Shown here piece after piece: positions 1 through 9,258 of a stretch of 64,000 nt of DNA. Position numbers and translations under genes: made by a program. Position 1 is the first letter of the stretch. Every line of letters begins with the position of its first letter. The notes beneath the pieces were generated by a model, which had not been told where the DNA came from, did not search any database, and saw only the letters and a program-made list of their open reading frames with translations. Source of the DNA: Gemmatimonadota bacterium (GTDB taxonomy: Bacteria > Gemmatimonadota > Gemmatimonadetes > Longimicrobiales > Gaopeijiaceae); NCBI GenBank assembly GCA_022826565.1, contig JAJDUP010000005.1, positions 62,001 through 126,000 of the forward strand. Direction: 5' to 3'.

Positions 1-351
1 GGCGGACAGGTTCACGGAGATACCACGGGGCAGTTCACGACGGTACCGGGCGGCTTCCTCATGGAGCTGGACGGGAAGAGCATCTACCATGCGGGCGACA
101 CCGCGCTGCTTCTGGACATGCAGCTTCTGCGCGGCAAGGTCGACGTGGCGCTCCTCCCCATCGGCGACAACTTCACCATGGGACCGGAGGACGCCGCCAC
201 GGCCGCCGGGTTCATCGAGCCGCAGGTCGTCGTGCCGATTCACTACAACACGTGGCCTCTGATCGCACAGGATCCGGAGCGGTTCCGCGACCTCGTCGGG
301 GACACGGCAAAGGTCCAGGTGATGGAAGCGGGGGATGTCTTCGCCCCCTGA
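1..351 (+). CDS. UPF0173 metal-dependent hydrolase, C-terminal part
   Basis: This is the 3' end of a gene that begins before the window; the reading frame is open from base 1. The 116 visible residues match the C-terminal half of the UPF0173 branch of the metallo-beta-lactamase superfamily. Visible signs are the HAGDT metal-binding motif, the [15 protein letters not shown] stretch and the closing [10 protein letters not shown] segment with a further ligand histidine. The family is predicted to hydrolyse a small substrate in the cytoplasm, and the substrate is not established. The stop overlaps the start of the next gene by 17 nt, so the two are probably co-translated. Confidence 0.85.
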   Translation, partial: GGQVHGDTTGQFTTVPGGFLMELDGKSIYHAGDTALLLDMQLLRGKVDVALLPIGDNFTMGPEDAATAAGFIEPQVVVPIHYNTWPLIAQDPERFRDLVGDTAKVQVMEAGDVFAP

Positions 352-1225
352 AGCCGTGGGCGAACGAAGGAGCCGCGACGAGGATCTCGACTGGCGGGTC
401 CTTGTCGACGGAGCACTCCCGGGCGCGGCCAACATGGCGCGCGATCACGCGCTGGCCGCGGAGCTTCGCCCCGGCACTGCGACCGTGCGCTTCTATCGCT
501 GGGAGCCGGCGACCCTGTCCCTGGGGCGCAACGAACCGTTCAGCGCCGGCTATCGGGGCTTCCTGCGTTCCAGGCCTGAGGTCGGAGTGGTGCGGAGGCC
601 CACGGGGGGCCGCGCCGTGCTCCACGACCGGGAGCTGACCTATTCGGTTGTGCTGCCGGCCAGGGCCTTCGGTGGCCCTCGGAAGGTGTACCGCCGAGTC
701 AACGAGGGGCTGGTGGACGGGCTGCGGCGACTGGGGGTGGATGCCAGCGGGGCGTCCGGGCGTGCGCTGCCGCCGGATGCGGGCCCCTGCTTCCTCGAGC
801 CGGCCGACGGAGAAGTGACCATTCGCGGCCGCAAGGTCGTGGGGAGCGCACAGGTGCGGATCGGACAGGCCGTATTGCAGCACGGCTCACTCCTTCTCGT
901 CGCCGACCAGAATCCTCTGTTCGCCGGGGCGGGAGCCGTGGACGCGGGCGGTGCCGATCCCTGGCTGGATATGGCCGGAACGGGGAGTGGGAATCGGAAC
1001 GGCAATAACGGCAACGGTTTGGCTCGGGAGCTGCAGTCGATCACCCTTGCGGAGGCACTGGGCGAGATCCCGTCCTGGACCCGTCTGGTGAGGGCCCTGG
1101 GCGCGGGCCTGGCCGGCTCCCTTGGCGGGTGCTGGGCCGAGGGCCGGATGACCGAACGGGAAGACCTGCTGGCCACGGGCTACGAAAAAAAATACGGTTC
1201 GCGGGAGTGGACATGGCGACGATAG
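335..1225 (+). CDS. Lipoate/octanoate-protein ligase family (LplA/LipM-like)
   Basis: A protein of 296 residues in the biotin/lipoate A/B protein ligase family, which moves lipoyl or octanoyl groups onto lipoyl domains of 2-oxoacid dehydrogenases and the glycine cleavage H protein. It carries the family signature [20 protein letters not shown] near residue 88 and the GRKVVGSAQ motif with the active lysine near residue 169. The PCFLEP segment just before that lysine resembles the ligase/LipM branch more than LipB. Whether it uses free lipoate or octanoyl-ACP cannot be decided from sequence. It overlaps the upstream hydrolase by 17 nt. A run of GN/NG repeats near residue 215 looks like a flexible linker. 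Confidence 0.82.
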   Translation: MSSPPEAVGERRSRDEDLDWRVLVDGALPGAANMARDHALAAELRPGTATVRFYRWEPATLSLGRNEPFSAGYRGFLRSRPEVGVVRRPTGGRAVLHDRELTYSVVLPARAFGGPRKVYRRVNEGLVDGLRRLGVDASGASGRALPPDAGPCFLEPADGEVTIRGRKVVGSAQVRIGQAVLQHGSLLLVADQNPLFAGAGAVDAGGADPWLDMAGTGSGNRNGNNGNGLARELQSITLAEALGEIPSWTRLVRALGAGLAGSLGGCWAEGRMTEREDLLATGYEKKYGSREWTWRR

Positions 1226-1291
1226 GGGAGCGGCGTATGGCAAATGACGGATGGCGACCGCGTGGTGGCGCCGGTGCCGAGTGCGTCAGGG

Positions 1292-1320
1292 TTGACAGTC
1301 CCAAGGGTCCTGCTCATTAT
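1292..1320 (+). promoter_or_regulatory. Sigma-70-type promoter before the ExbB/TolQ-like gene
   Basis: A consensus -35 box TTGACA at 1292-1297 is followed by 17 bp and a -10-like CATTAT at 1315-1320. It lies in the only gap between the ligase gene and the channel gene and would give a leader of about 100 nt. The boxes are seen; transcription is inferred. Confidence 0.55.
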
Positions 1321-1426
1321 GCCAAGCCGTTGCCACACGGGCCTCGGTGCCCATAGACTCGTTGGTCGCGCGCGATTGCGCGGCCGATAATTACCATCAG
1401 CTCTGGATCGACCGCAGGAGGTTCCT

Positions 1427-2134
1427 TTGGCCAGCTTGATGAGCGTCTTCGACGTACTGCTCCAGCTTCCGGGCATGGAAGCACCAGATCTCACCTTCAC
1501 CGAACAGATGATGCAGTCCTGGGACGACGCCGGCATCATGCGGTGGCCGCTTGGTCTGTGTCTCCTTGTCGGGATCCTGGTAATCATCTGGAAGTTCTTC
1601 GACATCTTCCGAAAGGCCGGTTCGACCCGACGCATCCTGCGCGAGGTCGACGAGCTGCTGTCGCAGCATCAGATCAAGGAAGCGCTGGAAGTCACGCGCG
1701 AATCCAACTCGCCCGCCGCCAACATCCTGCACGCCGGACTGGAGCGTCAGGACGAGGGTACGGATCGCGTAATGAAGGCGATCGAGAACCAGGGGCTGAT
1801 CGAGCTGTCGAAGCTCGAGAGCGGACTCGTGGTTCTGGCCACGCTCACAAACGTGGCGCCGCTCCTCGGCTTCCTCGGGACGGTCATGGGGATGATCGCC
1901 GCCTTCCAGGCCATCGAGCTGGCGGGTGAGGTAGACGCGACCACGGTTGCCTCGGGGATCAAGATCGCCCTGACCACGACGGCCGCAGGGCTGGCGATCG
2001 CGATCCCGGTCAGTATCGCCCACAACTACTTCGTGTCGCGGATCGACAACCTGGTCATCGACATGGAGGAGTCGGCGCAGAAGATGATCGACGCCCTCTT
2101 CGCCATGCAGGCGGGACAAGGCGCCGGGGACTGA
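1427..2134 (+). CDS. MotA/TolQ/ExbB proton channel family protein
   Basis: 235 residues with the three-helix layout of TolQ/ExbB: a first membrane segment near residues 38-52, a long cytoplasmic region rich in charged residues, then two membrane helices near 130-155 and 180-200 containing LGFLGTVMGMIAAF and TTTAAGLAIAIPVSIAHNYF. The family forms the proton-conducting stator that energises outer-membrane processes through TolR/ExbD. The start is taken as TTG at 1427 because AGGAGG lies at 1416-1421, 5 nt away; the ATG at 1439 is too far from it. No ExbD/TolR-like gene follows, which is unusual because the two are normally adjacent. Confidence 0.88.
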   Translation: MASLMSVFDVLLQLPGMEAPDLTFTEQMMQSWDDAGIMRWPLGLCLLVGILVIIWKFFDIFRKAGSTRRILREVDELLSQHQIKEALEVTRESNSPAANILHAGLERQDEGTDRVMKAIENQGLIELSKLESGLVVLATLTNVAPLLGFLGTVMGMIAAFQAIELAGEVDATTVASGIKIALTTTAAGLAIAIPVSIAHNYFVSRIDNLVIDMEESAQKMIDALFAMQAGQGAGD

Positions 2135-2160
2135 TCCCCTTCCATCATCGATAGGCGTCT

Positions 2161-4551
2161 GTGGCGCGAACCCGCTTGAGTACCGTTCAGCGGGGATCCT
2201 CGCCCCAGGCGACAACCCTCCGGGGGATGGCGGCCCGGGTACTGCTCCTTACGGCAGTGACCTGGGCCGCCATCCCCTTGTCTTATCCCGTTGCGGCACA
2301 GGACACGACGACCGGCGGCCCTGACAGCGCGATCCCCGATTCGGTGCGCCGGCATATGGCCGAAGGGCGGTTCTGGAGGGCCAGCCTGGGGCTGAGGAGC
2401 AGCCTGGGTCCCCTGGAGTCCGCGCCGCTCGCCGACCGGATGGTGCTGGCCGAGGCCGAGTCAGGCTGGAGGAACTGGGACGGAGCTCTTGCCGCGCTGA
2501 CGGCCGGCGGAATCGACACGGCGCAGGCGTCGGCGGGTTATTGGCACCTGCTGGGCACCGCCCGCCGCGGATCCGGTGACGAAGCCGGCGCAGTCGTGGC
2601 GTTCAAGCGCCTGGCCGCGGTGGTGCCCGCAGACTCTCGAGAGGCCCTTGTTGCGCGTTCCTTCCTGGCTCGCCAGCTGGTCGACGATGGGCGGCACGAC
2701 GAGGCCGCCTCGCAGATCGAGCAACTCGCCGGCCGGTCTCCCGAGGTGGCGGGATGGACGGCGCTGGCGGCCGCCCGCATCCTCGCCGAAGCCGGGGACG
2801 CGCAGCAGACCACGCACTTCATGGCTCTCATTGCGGATTCGTCGGCGCTCAGGTCCGGCCTGACGCTCGAGGCGGACGCCTGGGCGGCCTCAGGCGATAC
2901 CGCCCGAGCCCTGGAGGCCCTGCGTGAGTTGCAGGCCGACCAGGCGACCGGCGCGGCTCGAGTGGGGCGAAAGGGCCGGGAGTGGCGTTACCGGCTGGCG
3001 CTGGGAGACTCGGCGGGCGCCGTGGCCGCGATGGAGGAACTGCTGCACGCGACGACTTCCGGGAGCGAAGCCCTGGCCGCCGCGAACGCGCACTGGAGGG
3101 TCGCCCGGAACTCGGGCCCCGAGATCCTGAGCCTGGTCGCAACGGCATTCGGTCGCGCGGCCGAGTTCGGTTTGGCGGTCCGGGCCTGGAGGGTGGCGGT
3201 GAGGGCGGGTGCGGTGCTCACCGAAACCGACAGGCTCGCGCTTGCCCGCGCCTACAACGGCAGCGGCGACCGGGGAAGCGCTGTGGAGGTGTATCGGGAG
3301 CTCCAGTCATCGGAGGACCAGGCCGTGGGGGCGGCCGCCTTGCGCGCATGGGCCACGATCCGGACCCGCCAGGGCCGGCACGGCGACTCCCGCATCCTGC
3401 AGGAGCGGCTGATCGAGCGGTATCCGTCCTCGCCCCAGGCGGTGGATGTGGTCTTCTTCCGCGGGGACGATCACCAGGACGCCGGCCGCCTGAACCAGGC
3501 GATCGAGGCATACGGCAGGGCCGCGTCCATGTCCGACACCGACCGATCCGGGCTGGCCCGGATGCGTTGGGCGCAGATTCACATTTCACGCGGAGAGCAC
3601 CAGGAAGCCGCGCAACTCTTCGCGGACTATCTGGAGCGGTACCCGAACGGGCGCCGCTGGGAGGAGGCAAGCTACTGGGCCGTGCGCGCGGCGCGGGCCG
3701 CGGGCGACACCGCGGGCACCGGTGACCTGCTTGACCGCCTGCACGAGGAGAGCCCCCTGTCCTACTACGCGCACCTGGCCGCCGAAGCGAACGACGCTGT
3801 CCCGTCGCTCCCCCTCGATGCGGCCGCCGGTCCGCCGCCCCCGCTGCCGGATTGGCTGTCCCGCGACCTGGAGGTGCTGGCGGCGCTCGACGAGGCGGGT
3901 CTGGACGAAGGCGCGGAAGTCCATGTAGCCCGAATGAAGACCGCGGTTGCGGACTCGGTCGACCTGATGCTCGGTCTTGCGCGCGCCTTCAACCACGGCG
4001 GCCGTACGATCGACGGCATCCGCCTGGGCCGGGAGGTGCGGGAGCGGGGAGAGGAGTGGAGCCGGGCTCTGTTGGAGGCGGTGTATCCCTTTCCTTACCG
4101 GGCGCTGATCACCGCGCGCGCCGAGGAACTGGGGCTGGATCCGTACCTCGTCGCCGGTCTGATTCGCCAGGAGAGCGCCTTCGAGCCGGCGATCGGATCG
4201 TCCGCGGGTGCCATCGGTCTCATGCAGATCATGCCGGCAACCGGCAGACAACTGGCGCGCGCGCTCGGGCCCCGCGGCTATCGCACGGAATCGCTCAGAA
4301 CCGCCGAGGTGAACGTCCACCTGGGTACCCGGTACCTGGCCGACCTGATGGAGCGCTACGATAGCGACCTCCCGATCGTGCTTTCGGCGTACAATGCGGG
4401 CCCGACCCGTGCCAATCGATGGAGACGATTCCCCGAGGCGGAAGACCCCCATCGGTTCACGGAGCGGATCCCGTTCGTCGAAACGCGCGGGTACGTCAAG
4501 AACGTCGTCCGGAACCGGGCGCTGTACAGCTGGCTCTACGGAAGTCCTTGA
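2161..4551 (+). CDS. Soluble lytic murein transglycosylase with TPR-like superhelix
   Basis: A long protein with an N-terminal export signal (the hydrophobic stretch after the in-frame ATG at 2227 ends in PVAAQD), about 550 residues of TPR-like alpha-helical repeats, and a C-terminal SLT domain from about residue 645. The SLT domain shows RQESAF with the catalytic glutamate near 671, GAIGLMQIMPATG and SAYNAGPTRANRW. These enzymes cleave peptidoglycan glycan strands in the periplasm. The layout matches Slt70. The GTG at 2161 is the farthest upstream start; the ATG at 2227 would begin directly with the signal peptide and may be the real one. It follows the channel gene by 26 nt, so the two may share a transcript. 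Confidence 0.86.
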   Translation: MARTRLSTVQRGSSPQATTLRGMAARVLLLTAVTWAAIPLSYPVAAQDTTTGGPDSAIPDSVRRHMAEGRFWRASLGLRSSLGPLESAPLADRMVLAEAESGWRNWDGALAALTAGGIDTAQASAGYWHLLGTARRGSGDEAGAVVAFKRLAAVVPADSREALVARSFLARQLVDDGRHDEAASQIEQLAGRSPEVAGWTALAAARILAEAGDAQQTTHFMALIADSSALRSGLTLEADAWAASGDTARALEALRELQADQATGAARVGRKGREWRYRLALGDSAGAVAAMEELLHATTSGSEALAAANAHWRVARNSGPEILSLVATAFGRAAEFGLAVRAWRVAVRAGAVLTETDRLALARAYNGSGDRGSAVEVYRELQSSEDQAVGAAALRAWATIRTRQGRHGDSRILQERLIERYPSSPQAVDVVFFRGDDHQDAGRLNQAIEAYGRAASMSDTDRSGLARMRWAQIHISRGEHQEAAQLFADYLERYPNGRRWEEASYWAVRAARAAGDTAGTGDLLDRLHEESPLSYYAHLAAEANDAVPSLPLDAAAGPPPPLPDWLSRDLEVLAALDEAGLDEGAEVHVARMKTAVADSVDLMLGLARAFNHGGRTIDGIRLGREVRERGEEWSRALLEAVYPFPYRALITARAEELGLDPYLVAGLIRQESAFEPAIGSSAGAIGLMQIMPATGRQLARALGPRGYRTESLRTAEVNVHLGTRYLADLMERYDSDLPIVLSAYNAGPTRANRWRRFPEAEDPHRFTERIPFVETRGYVKNVVRNRALYSWLYGSP

Positions 4552-4659
4552 CGCCCGGAGCCGCCCGTCCCCATCATGGAGCCGCGGCTGCTCGGCGAAC
4601 TCGTGCCGGGAGGCCGGGCCGCACGGCATCACCATCAGTAATTGCGGAGGAATGCGGGA

Positions 4660-4860
4660 ATGGCGAGAGGGACGGTCAAGTGGTTCAACGACTCCAAGGG
4701 CTACGGATTCATCGCACGCCCGACGGGCAGCGACGTATTCGTTCACTTCAGTTCGATTCAGGGGGAAGGCTTCCGAACCCTCGCCGAGGGCGAGGAGGTT
4801 GAATTCGAAATCCGCGAGACGGATCGTGGGCCGCAGGCGGCGAATGTAAGTCGCGCCTGA
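4660..4860 (+). CDS. Cold-shock protein, CspA family
   Basis: 66 residues forming a complete cold-shock domain, a small OB fold that binds single-stranded RNA and DNA. RNP1 (KGYGFI) and RNP2 (VFVHFSSI) are both present, as is the starting GTVKWFND. The ATG at 4660 is preceded by GGAGG at 4646-4650 with 9 nt spacing, so the further-upstream TTG at 4642 is not used. No long structured leader typical of cold-induced cspA genes is obvious in the 108 bp upstream. Confidence 0.95.
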   Translation: MARGTVKWFNDSKGYGFIARPTGSDVFVHFSSIQGEGFRTLAEGEEVEFEIRETDRGPQAANVSRA

Positions 4861-4924
4861 CAATTCACATGGTCCGCCGGGCGCTCCGGTAGCCACAGCA
4901 CCGTCCTGAGCGGCGCCAGACACC

Positions 4925-7693
4925 ATGGACATCCCGGCCAAGACTGCGCCTCGGCTGTTCCTGATTGACGCCTACGCGTTGATCTATCGGTCGTACTTCG
5001 CATTCATCCATCGCCCCCTCACCAATGCGAGGGGGGAGAACACGTCCGCGCCCTTCGGCTTCGCGAACTTCCTGTACGCGATACGCGACCAGCACCAGCC
5101 GGACTACATCGCGGTGGTATTCGACGCCGGGCGCAGCCACCGCGAAGAGCTGTATCCCGAGTACAAGGCGACCCGCGAGAAGATGCCGCGGGAGCTCCGC
5201 GACAGCCTGCCCCGCATTCGGGAGCTGGTGGAGGCGTTCGGGGACCGTGTGATCGCCGTCGAGGGGTGGGAGGCGGACGATGTGATCGGCACCCTCGCCG
5301 CGCGTGGGGCGGAGGCGGGGCTGGAGGCGGTGATCGTGTCGGGCGACAAGGACTTCTTCCAGCTCGTCGGTGACGGTGTCCACCTGCTGAACCCGGGTCG
5401 CGGAGGGCCGCACGGGGTGGGACAGCAGTGGGTGGACGCGAGGGGTGCCGAGAAGAAGTTCGGTGTCGAGCCGTCCCAGGTGGTGGACTACCTGGCGCTG
5501 GTGGGGGACAGCTCGGACAACGTGCCCGGGGCGCCGGGGATCGGCCCCAAGACGGCGCAGAAGTTGCTGAGGGAGTACGGGACGGTCGAGGAGGTGCTGG
5601 CGCGCGCGGGGGAGATCAAGGCCAAGCGCGCGCGGGAGTCGCTGTTGGCGCATCACGACGAGGTGCTCCTCTCCAAGCAACTGGTGACGATCCGCACGGA
5701 CCTGGAGCTGGACACCGATCTCGAGGAGCTGCGGGTGTCGGCGCCGGACAACGAACGGCTGCGCGCGCTGTACGTCGATCTGGAGTTTCGCACCCTGCTG
5801 GACCGGCTGGATGTGGCGGATGGGGGCGCCGCCGCGGTGGAGGCGGAAGAGGCCGCCGAGCAGATTCTCGTCACCGATTGCGTGGAGCTCGCGGCGGTCG
5901 CCAGGGCCTGCCGGGAGGCGGGCTCGATGGGCGTGGCCGTGCTGAATCGCACGCTCGATCCGATTCGCGGGGAGGTCGCCGGAGTGGCCATCGCGGCCCA
6001 ACCGGGGCGCTGCTACTACCTGCCCCTCGCCCACGAGGCGGCGATGTCGCTGGAGCTGGGCGAGATGGACGATGGTCCCGCGCCCAACCTCCCCGCGCTG
6101 GGCAGCGCAGCATTCGCGCCGATTCGCGAGGTGCTGGCCGATCCGGAGATCGCGAAGGTCGGGCACGATCTCAAGCGTTCCCTGATCGCGTGCCGCCGCG
6201 CCGGGCTGGAGTTGGCGGGATCCCTCCAGGATGTCATGGTGGCGTCGTACGTCCTGGATCCAGGGCGCCGGGGCAGGGAGCTGGGTGCCCTGTCATCCGA
6301 TCTGCTGGGCCGCGAACTCACGCCCGCGGCGAAGTTGCTGGGGACCGGCAGGAAGCGTCGACACTACGGCGACATTCCCGCCAGCGAGGCGCTTGCGTTC
6401 GCCTGTGAGCAGGTTGAGGCGCCTCTGCGGCTCTGGGATCGCTTTGCGGGTCAGATGGCCGCACAGGGGCTGGAACGGCTCTTCCTGGAGCTGGAGATGC
6501 CGCTGATCCCCGTACTGGCCGACATGGAGATGAATGGCATCGGCATCGACGCGGGATTCTTCGCGGCGATGAGCAGGCGCCTGGGCGACGAACTGCGGCT
6601 CATCCGCGAGGACATCTTCCGGGTCGCGGGCACCGAGTTCAACATCAACTCCACGCCGCAGCTGCGGGAGATTCTCTTCGAGCGACTCGAACTGCCCGTG
6701 CTGAAGCGCACCAAGACCGGACCGTCCACCGACTCCACCGTCCTGGAGGAGCTGGCGATCCGGGGTCATCAGCTGCCGCGCCTGATGATGGACTACCGCC
6801 AGCTGGAGAAGCTGCGCAACACCTACGTGGACGCGCTTCCGTCGCTGGTCAATCCGGAAACGCGGAGAATCCACACAACGTTCAATCAGGCCGTCGCGGC
6901 GACCGGCCGCCTGTCGTCCTCCGACCCCAACCTCCAGAACATCCCGATTCGCACCGCGGTGGGGCGCGAGGTTCGGCGCGGCTTCACGGCTCCCGAAGGT
7001 TCGATGCTGGTGACCGCGGACTACTCCCAGATCGAACTCAGGATCCTGGCCCACTTCTCCGGCGACGCAGTCTTTGTGCGCGCGTTCAGGGAGGGCAAGG
7101 ACGTCCATCGCGAGACCGCGGCCGTGATCTTCGAGGTGCCGGTGGACGAGGTGACGGGCGGGATGCGCAACCAGGCCAAGACGGTGAACTTCGCCACGCT
7201 CTACGGTCAGGGGCCGTTCGGGCTGGCCCGCCAGCTGGGCATTTCGATGGACGACGCGAAGCGGTTCATCGAGCAGTACTTCGGGCGTTTCGCGGGCGTG
7301 CGCAGTTTTCTGGACGAACAGGTCGCGCATGCGAAGGAGGCGGGCTACGTGGAGACGCTGCTCGGCAGGCGCCGTTACATCCCGGAGCTGCGTGCGCGGG
7401 CGTGGAACGTGCGTCAGTTCGGCGAGCGGGTGGCGCAGAACACACCGATCCAGGGGACCGCGGCCGACCTCATCAAGGTGGCGATGATCCGGGTGCGCGA
7501 GGCGGTGGGCGACGGTCCCGGGGCGCGCATGCTGCTGCAGGTGCACGACGAGCTCGTCTTCGAGGTGGAGGAGGGGCGTGTCGCCGGTCTGACGGCGACC
7601 GTGGTGGAGGTGATGGAGTCCGCGCTGGAGCTGGATGTTCCGCTCAGGGTCGATGTCGGGACGGGCAGAACCTGGTACGACTGCAAGGGCTAG
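4925..7693 (+). CDS. polA: DNA polymerase I
   Basis: 922 residues, the usual PolA length. The N-terminal 5'-3' flap exonuclease is intact (LIDAYALIYRSYFAF, VVFDAGRSHRE, EADDVIGTLA, VSGDKDFFQL and the helix-hairpin-helix PGAPGIGPKTA). The polymerase domain has motif A DYSQIELR, motif B RNQAKTVNFATLYG and motif C VHDELVFEV. The central 3'-5' exonuclease domain is present but its acidic residues are gone: the DxE site reads AVLNRTLDP, the middle Asp site reads KVGHDLKRSL and the last reads FACEQVEAP. By analogy with Taq-type enzymes it should not proofread. It acts in Okazaki-fragment maturation and repair. Confidence 0.97.
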   Translation: MDIPAKTAPRLFLIDAYALIYRSYFAFIHRPLTNARGENTSAPFGFANFLYAIRDQHQPDYIAVVFDAGRSHREELYPEYKATREKMPRELRDSLPRIRELVEAFGDRVIAVEGWEADDVIGTLAARGAEAGLEAVIVSGDKDFFQLVGDGVHLLNPGRGGPHGVGQQWVDARGAEKKFGVEPSQVVDYLALVGDSSDNVPGAPGIGPKTAQKLLREYGTVEEVLARAGEIKAKRARESLLAHHDEVLLSKQLVTIRTDLELDTDLEELRVSAPDNERLRALYVDLEFRTLLDRLDVADGGAAAVEAEEAAEQILVTDCVELAAVARACREAGSMGVAVLNRTLDPIRGEVAGVAIAAQPGRCYYLPLAHEAAMSLELGEMDDGPAPNLPALGSAAFAPIREVLADPEIAKVGHDLKRSLIACRRAGLELAGSLQDVMVASYVLDPGRRGRELGALSSDLLGRELTPAAKLLGTGRKRRHYGDIPASEALAFACEQVEAPLRLWDRFAGQMAAQGLERLFLELEMPLIPVLADMEMNGIGIDAGFFAAMSRRLGDELRLIREDIFRVAGTEFNINSTPQLREILFERLELPVLKRTKTGPSTDSTVLEELAIRGHQLPRLMMDYRQLEKLRNTYVDALPSLVNPETRRIHTTFNQAVAATGRLSSSDPNLQNIPIRTAVGREVRRGFTAPEGSMLVTADYSQIELRILAHFSGDAVFVRAFREGKDVHRETAAVIFEVPVDEVTGGMRNQAKTVNFATLYGQGPFGLARQLGISMDDAKRFIEQYFGRFAGVRSFLDEQVAHAKEAGYVETLLGRRRYIPELRARAWNVRQFGERVAQNTPIQGTAADLIKVAMIRVREAVGDGPGARMLLQVHDELVFEVEEGRVAGLTATVVEVMESALELDVPLRVDVGTGRTWYDCKG

Positions 7694-7851
7694 CAGCCCG
7701 GCCCCTCGCCGTCCTCGGTGCGACGCGCGGGTGTTCCACCGACTGCTGAACGAAAACCTGTCCCATCCAGCTATTGGAACGCCCCTCCGCCCGGCCCACA
7801 CTTGTGCGCCAATGAGCAACCCGTCCACCAATCGAAACGGAGGTTAGGTCC

Positions 7852-8190
7852 GTGAGCCGCTCAGTCAACAAGATCATCCTGATAGGGAACGTCGGGAGCG
7901 ACCCCGATGTGCGCGTCACGAGTGCGGGAGTGAAGGTGGCGCGCATTTCCCTGGCAACCAACTGGCGCACCGGCGGAGAGGACGCCGAGGAGCGCACCGA
8001 CTGGCACCGGATCAATCTCTGGGGCCGGCTCGCGCAGGTGACCGAAGAGTACGTCTCGAAGGGGGACAAGCTGTTCGTGGAGGGGTACCTGCAGTACGAC
8101 TCCTACGAGCGCGACGGGGTCACGATTCCCACTGCGGAGGTGCGTGCCCGGGAAATGATCATGCTGACCCCGCGGAGCGAGGCCGCTTGA
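7852..8190 (+). CDS. Single-stranded DNA-binding protein, short form
   Basis: 112 residues covering the SSB OB fold, starting SVNKIILIGNVGSDPD and including TDWHRINLWGRLAQ and LFVEGYLQYDSYERDGV. The GTG start has GGAGG at 7839-7843 with 8 nt spacing. The protein stops right after the OB fold and lacks both the Gly/Pro-rich linker and the acidic C-terminal tip (DDxPF type) through which normal SSBs recruit partners. Either the main SSB is elsewhere and this is a specialised copy, or this lineage uses a tailless one. It ends 13 bp from the convergent sigma-factor gene. Confidence 0.9.
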   Translation: MSRSVNKIILIGNVGSDPDVRVTSAGVKVARISLATNWRTGGEDAEERTDWHRINLWGRLAQVTEEYVSKGDKLFVEGYLQYDSYERDGVTIPTAEVRAREMIMLTPRSEAA

Positions 8191-8203
8191 CCCGTGGCTG
8201 GGG

Positions 8204-9064
8204 TCAGTTCGACATCCAGAAGCCGGAGAGCGAGTCACCCTGCGGGCTGTCCCGGAGTTTTTCGAAGGCCCTGTTCCGGATCTGGCGGATCCGTTCGCGA
8301 GTCACACCAAGAAGCGAACCGATCTCCTCCAGCGTCCGCTCTTCACCGTCGTCGAGCCCGTAATACAGGTAGAGGATCTTGCGTTCGCGCTCGGTCAGGT
8401 AGCTGTCGAACATGGTCTCAAGGTAGTGGCGGCGCGCCATCGCCTCGACGTCTTCCTCGATCTCGGTTCCCTCTGCGCCGGCGAAGCGCTCTCCAAAACT
8501 GGCGCTGTCGCGATCCCCGCGGTCGAGGGGGGCGTCCAGACTCAACTCGGTGGCGGCGACTCGACGGAGTGCGCGCACCGTCTCGATGGGCTCGCCCATT
8601 TCCTGGGCGAGTTCCTGGTCGGTCGGGGTGCGGCCAAGCTGCTGAGTCAGCGCGGTATTGGTCCGTGCCAGACGCGCGAGGTTCGAGTTCTGGTTCAGCG
8701 GGATCCGGACGGAACGGGTCTGCTCGGCCAACGCCTGCAGCACGGTCTGCCGAATCCACCAGACGGCGTAGGAGATGAACTTGACACCCTTGTCGGGATC
8801 GAACTTCTTGACCGCTTTTAGTAAACCCTCGTTGCCGATGCACACCAGTTCGGCCAGCCCGAGGCCACGGCCCTGGTACTTCTTCACATACGAGATAACG
8901 AAACGGAGGTTGGCGGTGACGAGGCGTTCCGCCGCCTCCTTGTCACCCGTTCGAGCTCTTCGCGCGAGTGCTCGCTCCTCCTCGGGGTCCGAGATGAGTG
9001 GGTACCGTTCTACATCCTGAAGATACTGATCGAAGGAATCGAGACCGCGCGAGGCTGCGAACAA
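8204..9064 (-). CDS. Sigma-70 family RNA polymerase sigma factor (group 2 like)
   Basis: 286 residues with regions 1.2, 2, 3 and 4 and no region 1.1, as in group 2 (RpoS/SigB-type) factors. Region 2.4 YAVWWIRQTVLQAL and region 4.2 GVTRERIRQIRNRAFEKL are intact. The core-binding stretch normally reading DLIQEGN reads ELVCIGN here. The start is TTG at 9064: AGGAGG (complement of 9071-9076) sits 6 nt away, and the promoter at 9184-9212 would start RNA downstream of the longer frame's ATG at 9181. Length and region order suggest an alternative sigma for a stress or growth-phase programme; the target promoters are unknown. Confidence 0.9.
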   Translation of the reverse strand: MFAASRGLDSFDQYLQDVERYPLISDPEEERALARRARTGDKEAAERLVTANLRFVISYVKKYQGRGLGLAELVCIGNEGLLKAVKKFDPDKGVKFISYAVWWIRQTVLQALAEQTRSVRIPLNQNSNLARLARTNTALTQQLGRTPTDQELAQEMGEPIETVRALRRVAATELSLDAPLDRGDRDSASFGERFAGAEGTEIEEDVEAMARRHYLETMFDSYLTERERKILYLYYGLDDGEERTLEEIGSLLGVTRERIRQIRNRAFEKLRDSPQGDSLSGFWMSN

Positions 9065-9183
9065 TGCCGTCCTCCTGAAAGGGGTGAATCGTATCGCACT
9101 CCCCCGTGTTCGGAGCCGGGTACCGGCGCGAAGGGCGAAGAACATCTCGACTTCAGCGGCTCCACCGGGCCGGGGGGACAACC

Positions 9184-9212
9184 ATTCTATGGCCCGGCGG
9201 GTTCCAAGTCAA
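9184..9212 (-). promoter_or_regulatory. Strong sigma-70 promoter for the sigma-factor gene
   Basis: Read on the minus strand: TTGACT (complement of 9207-9212), 17 bp spacer, TAGAAT (complement of 9184-9189). Both boxes differ from consensus by one base. It points at the sigma-factor gene and gives a leader of about 110 nt before the TTG start. It lies between the Omp85 gene and the sigma gene, so the sigma gene has its own promoter. Confidence 0.7.
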
Positions 9213-9258
9213 TTGTCTCTTTCACCGGGCACCGCAGCCGGGGAAGGGGACAGTGCGG

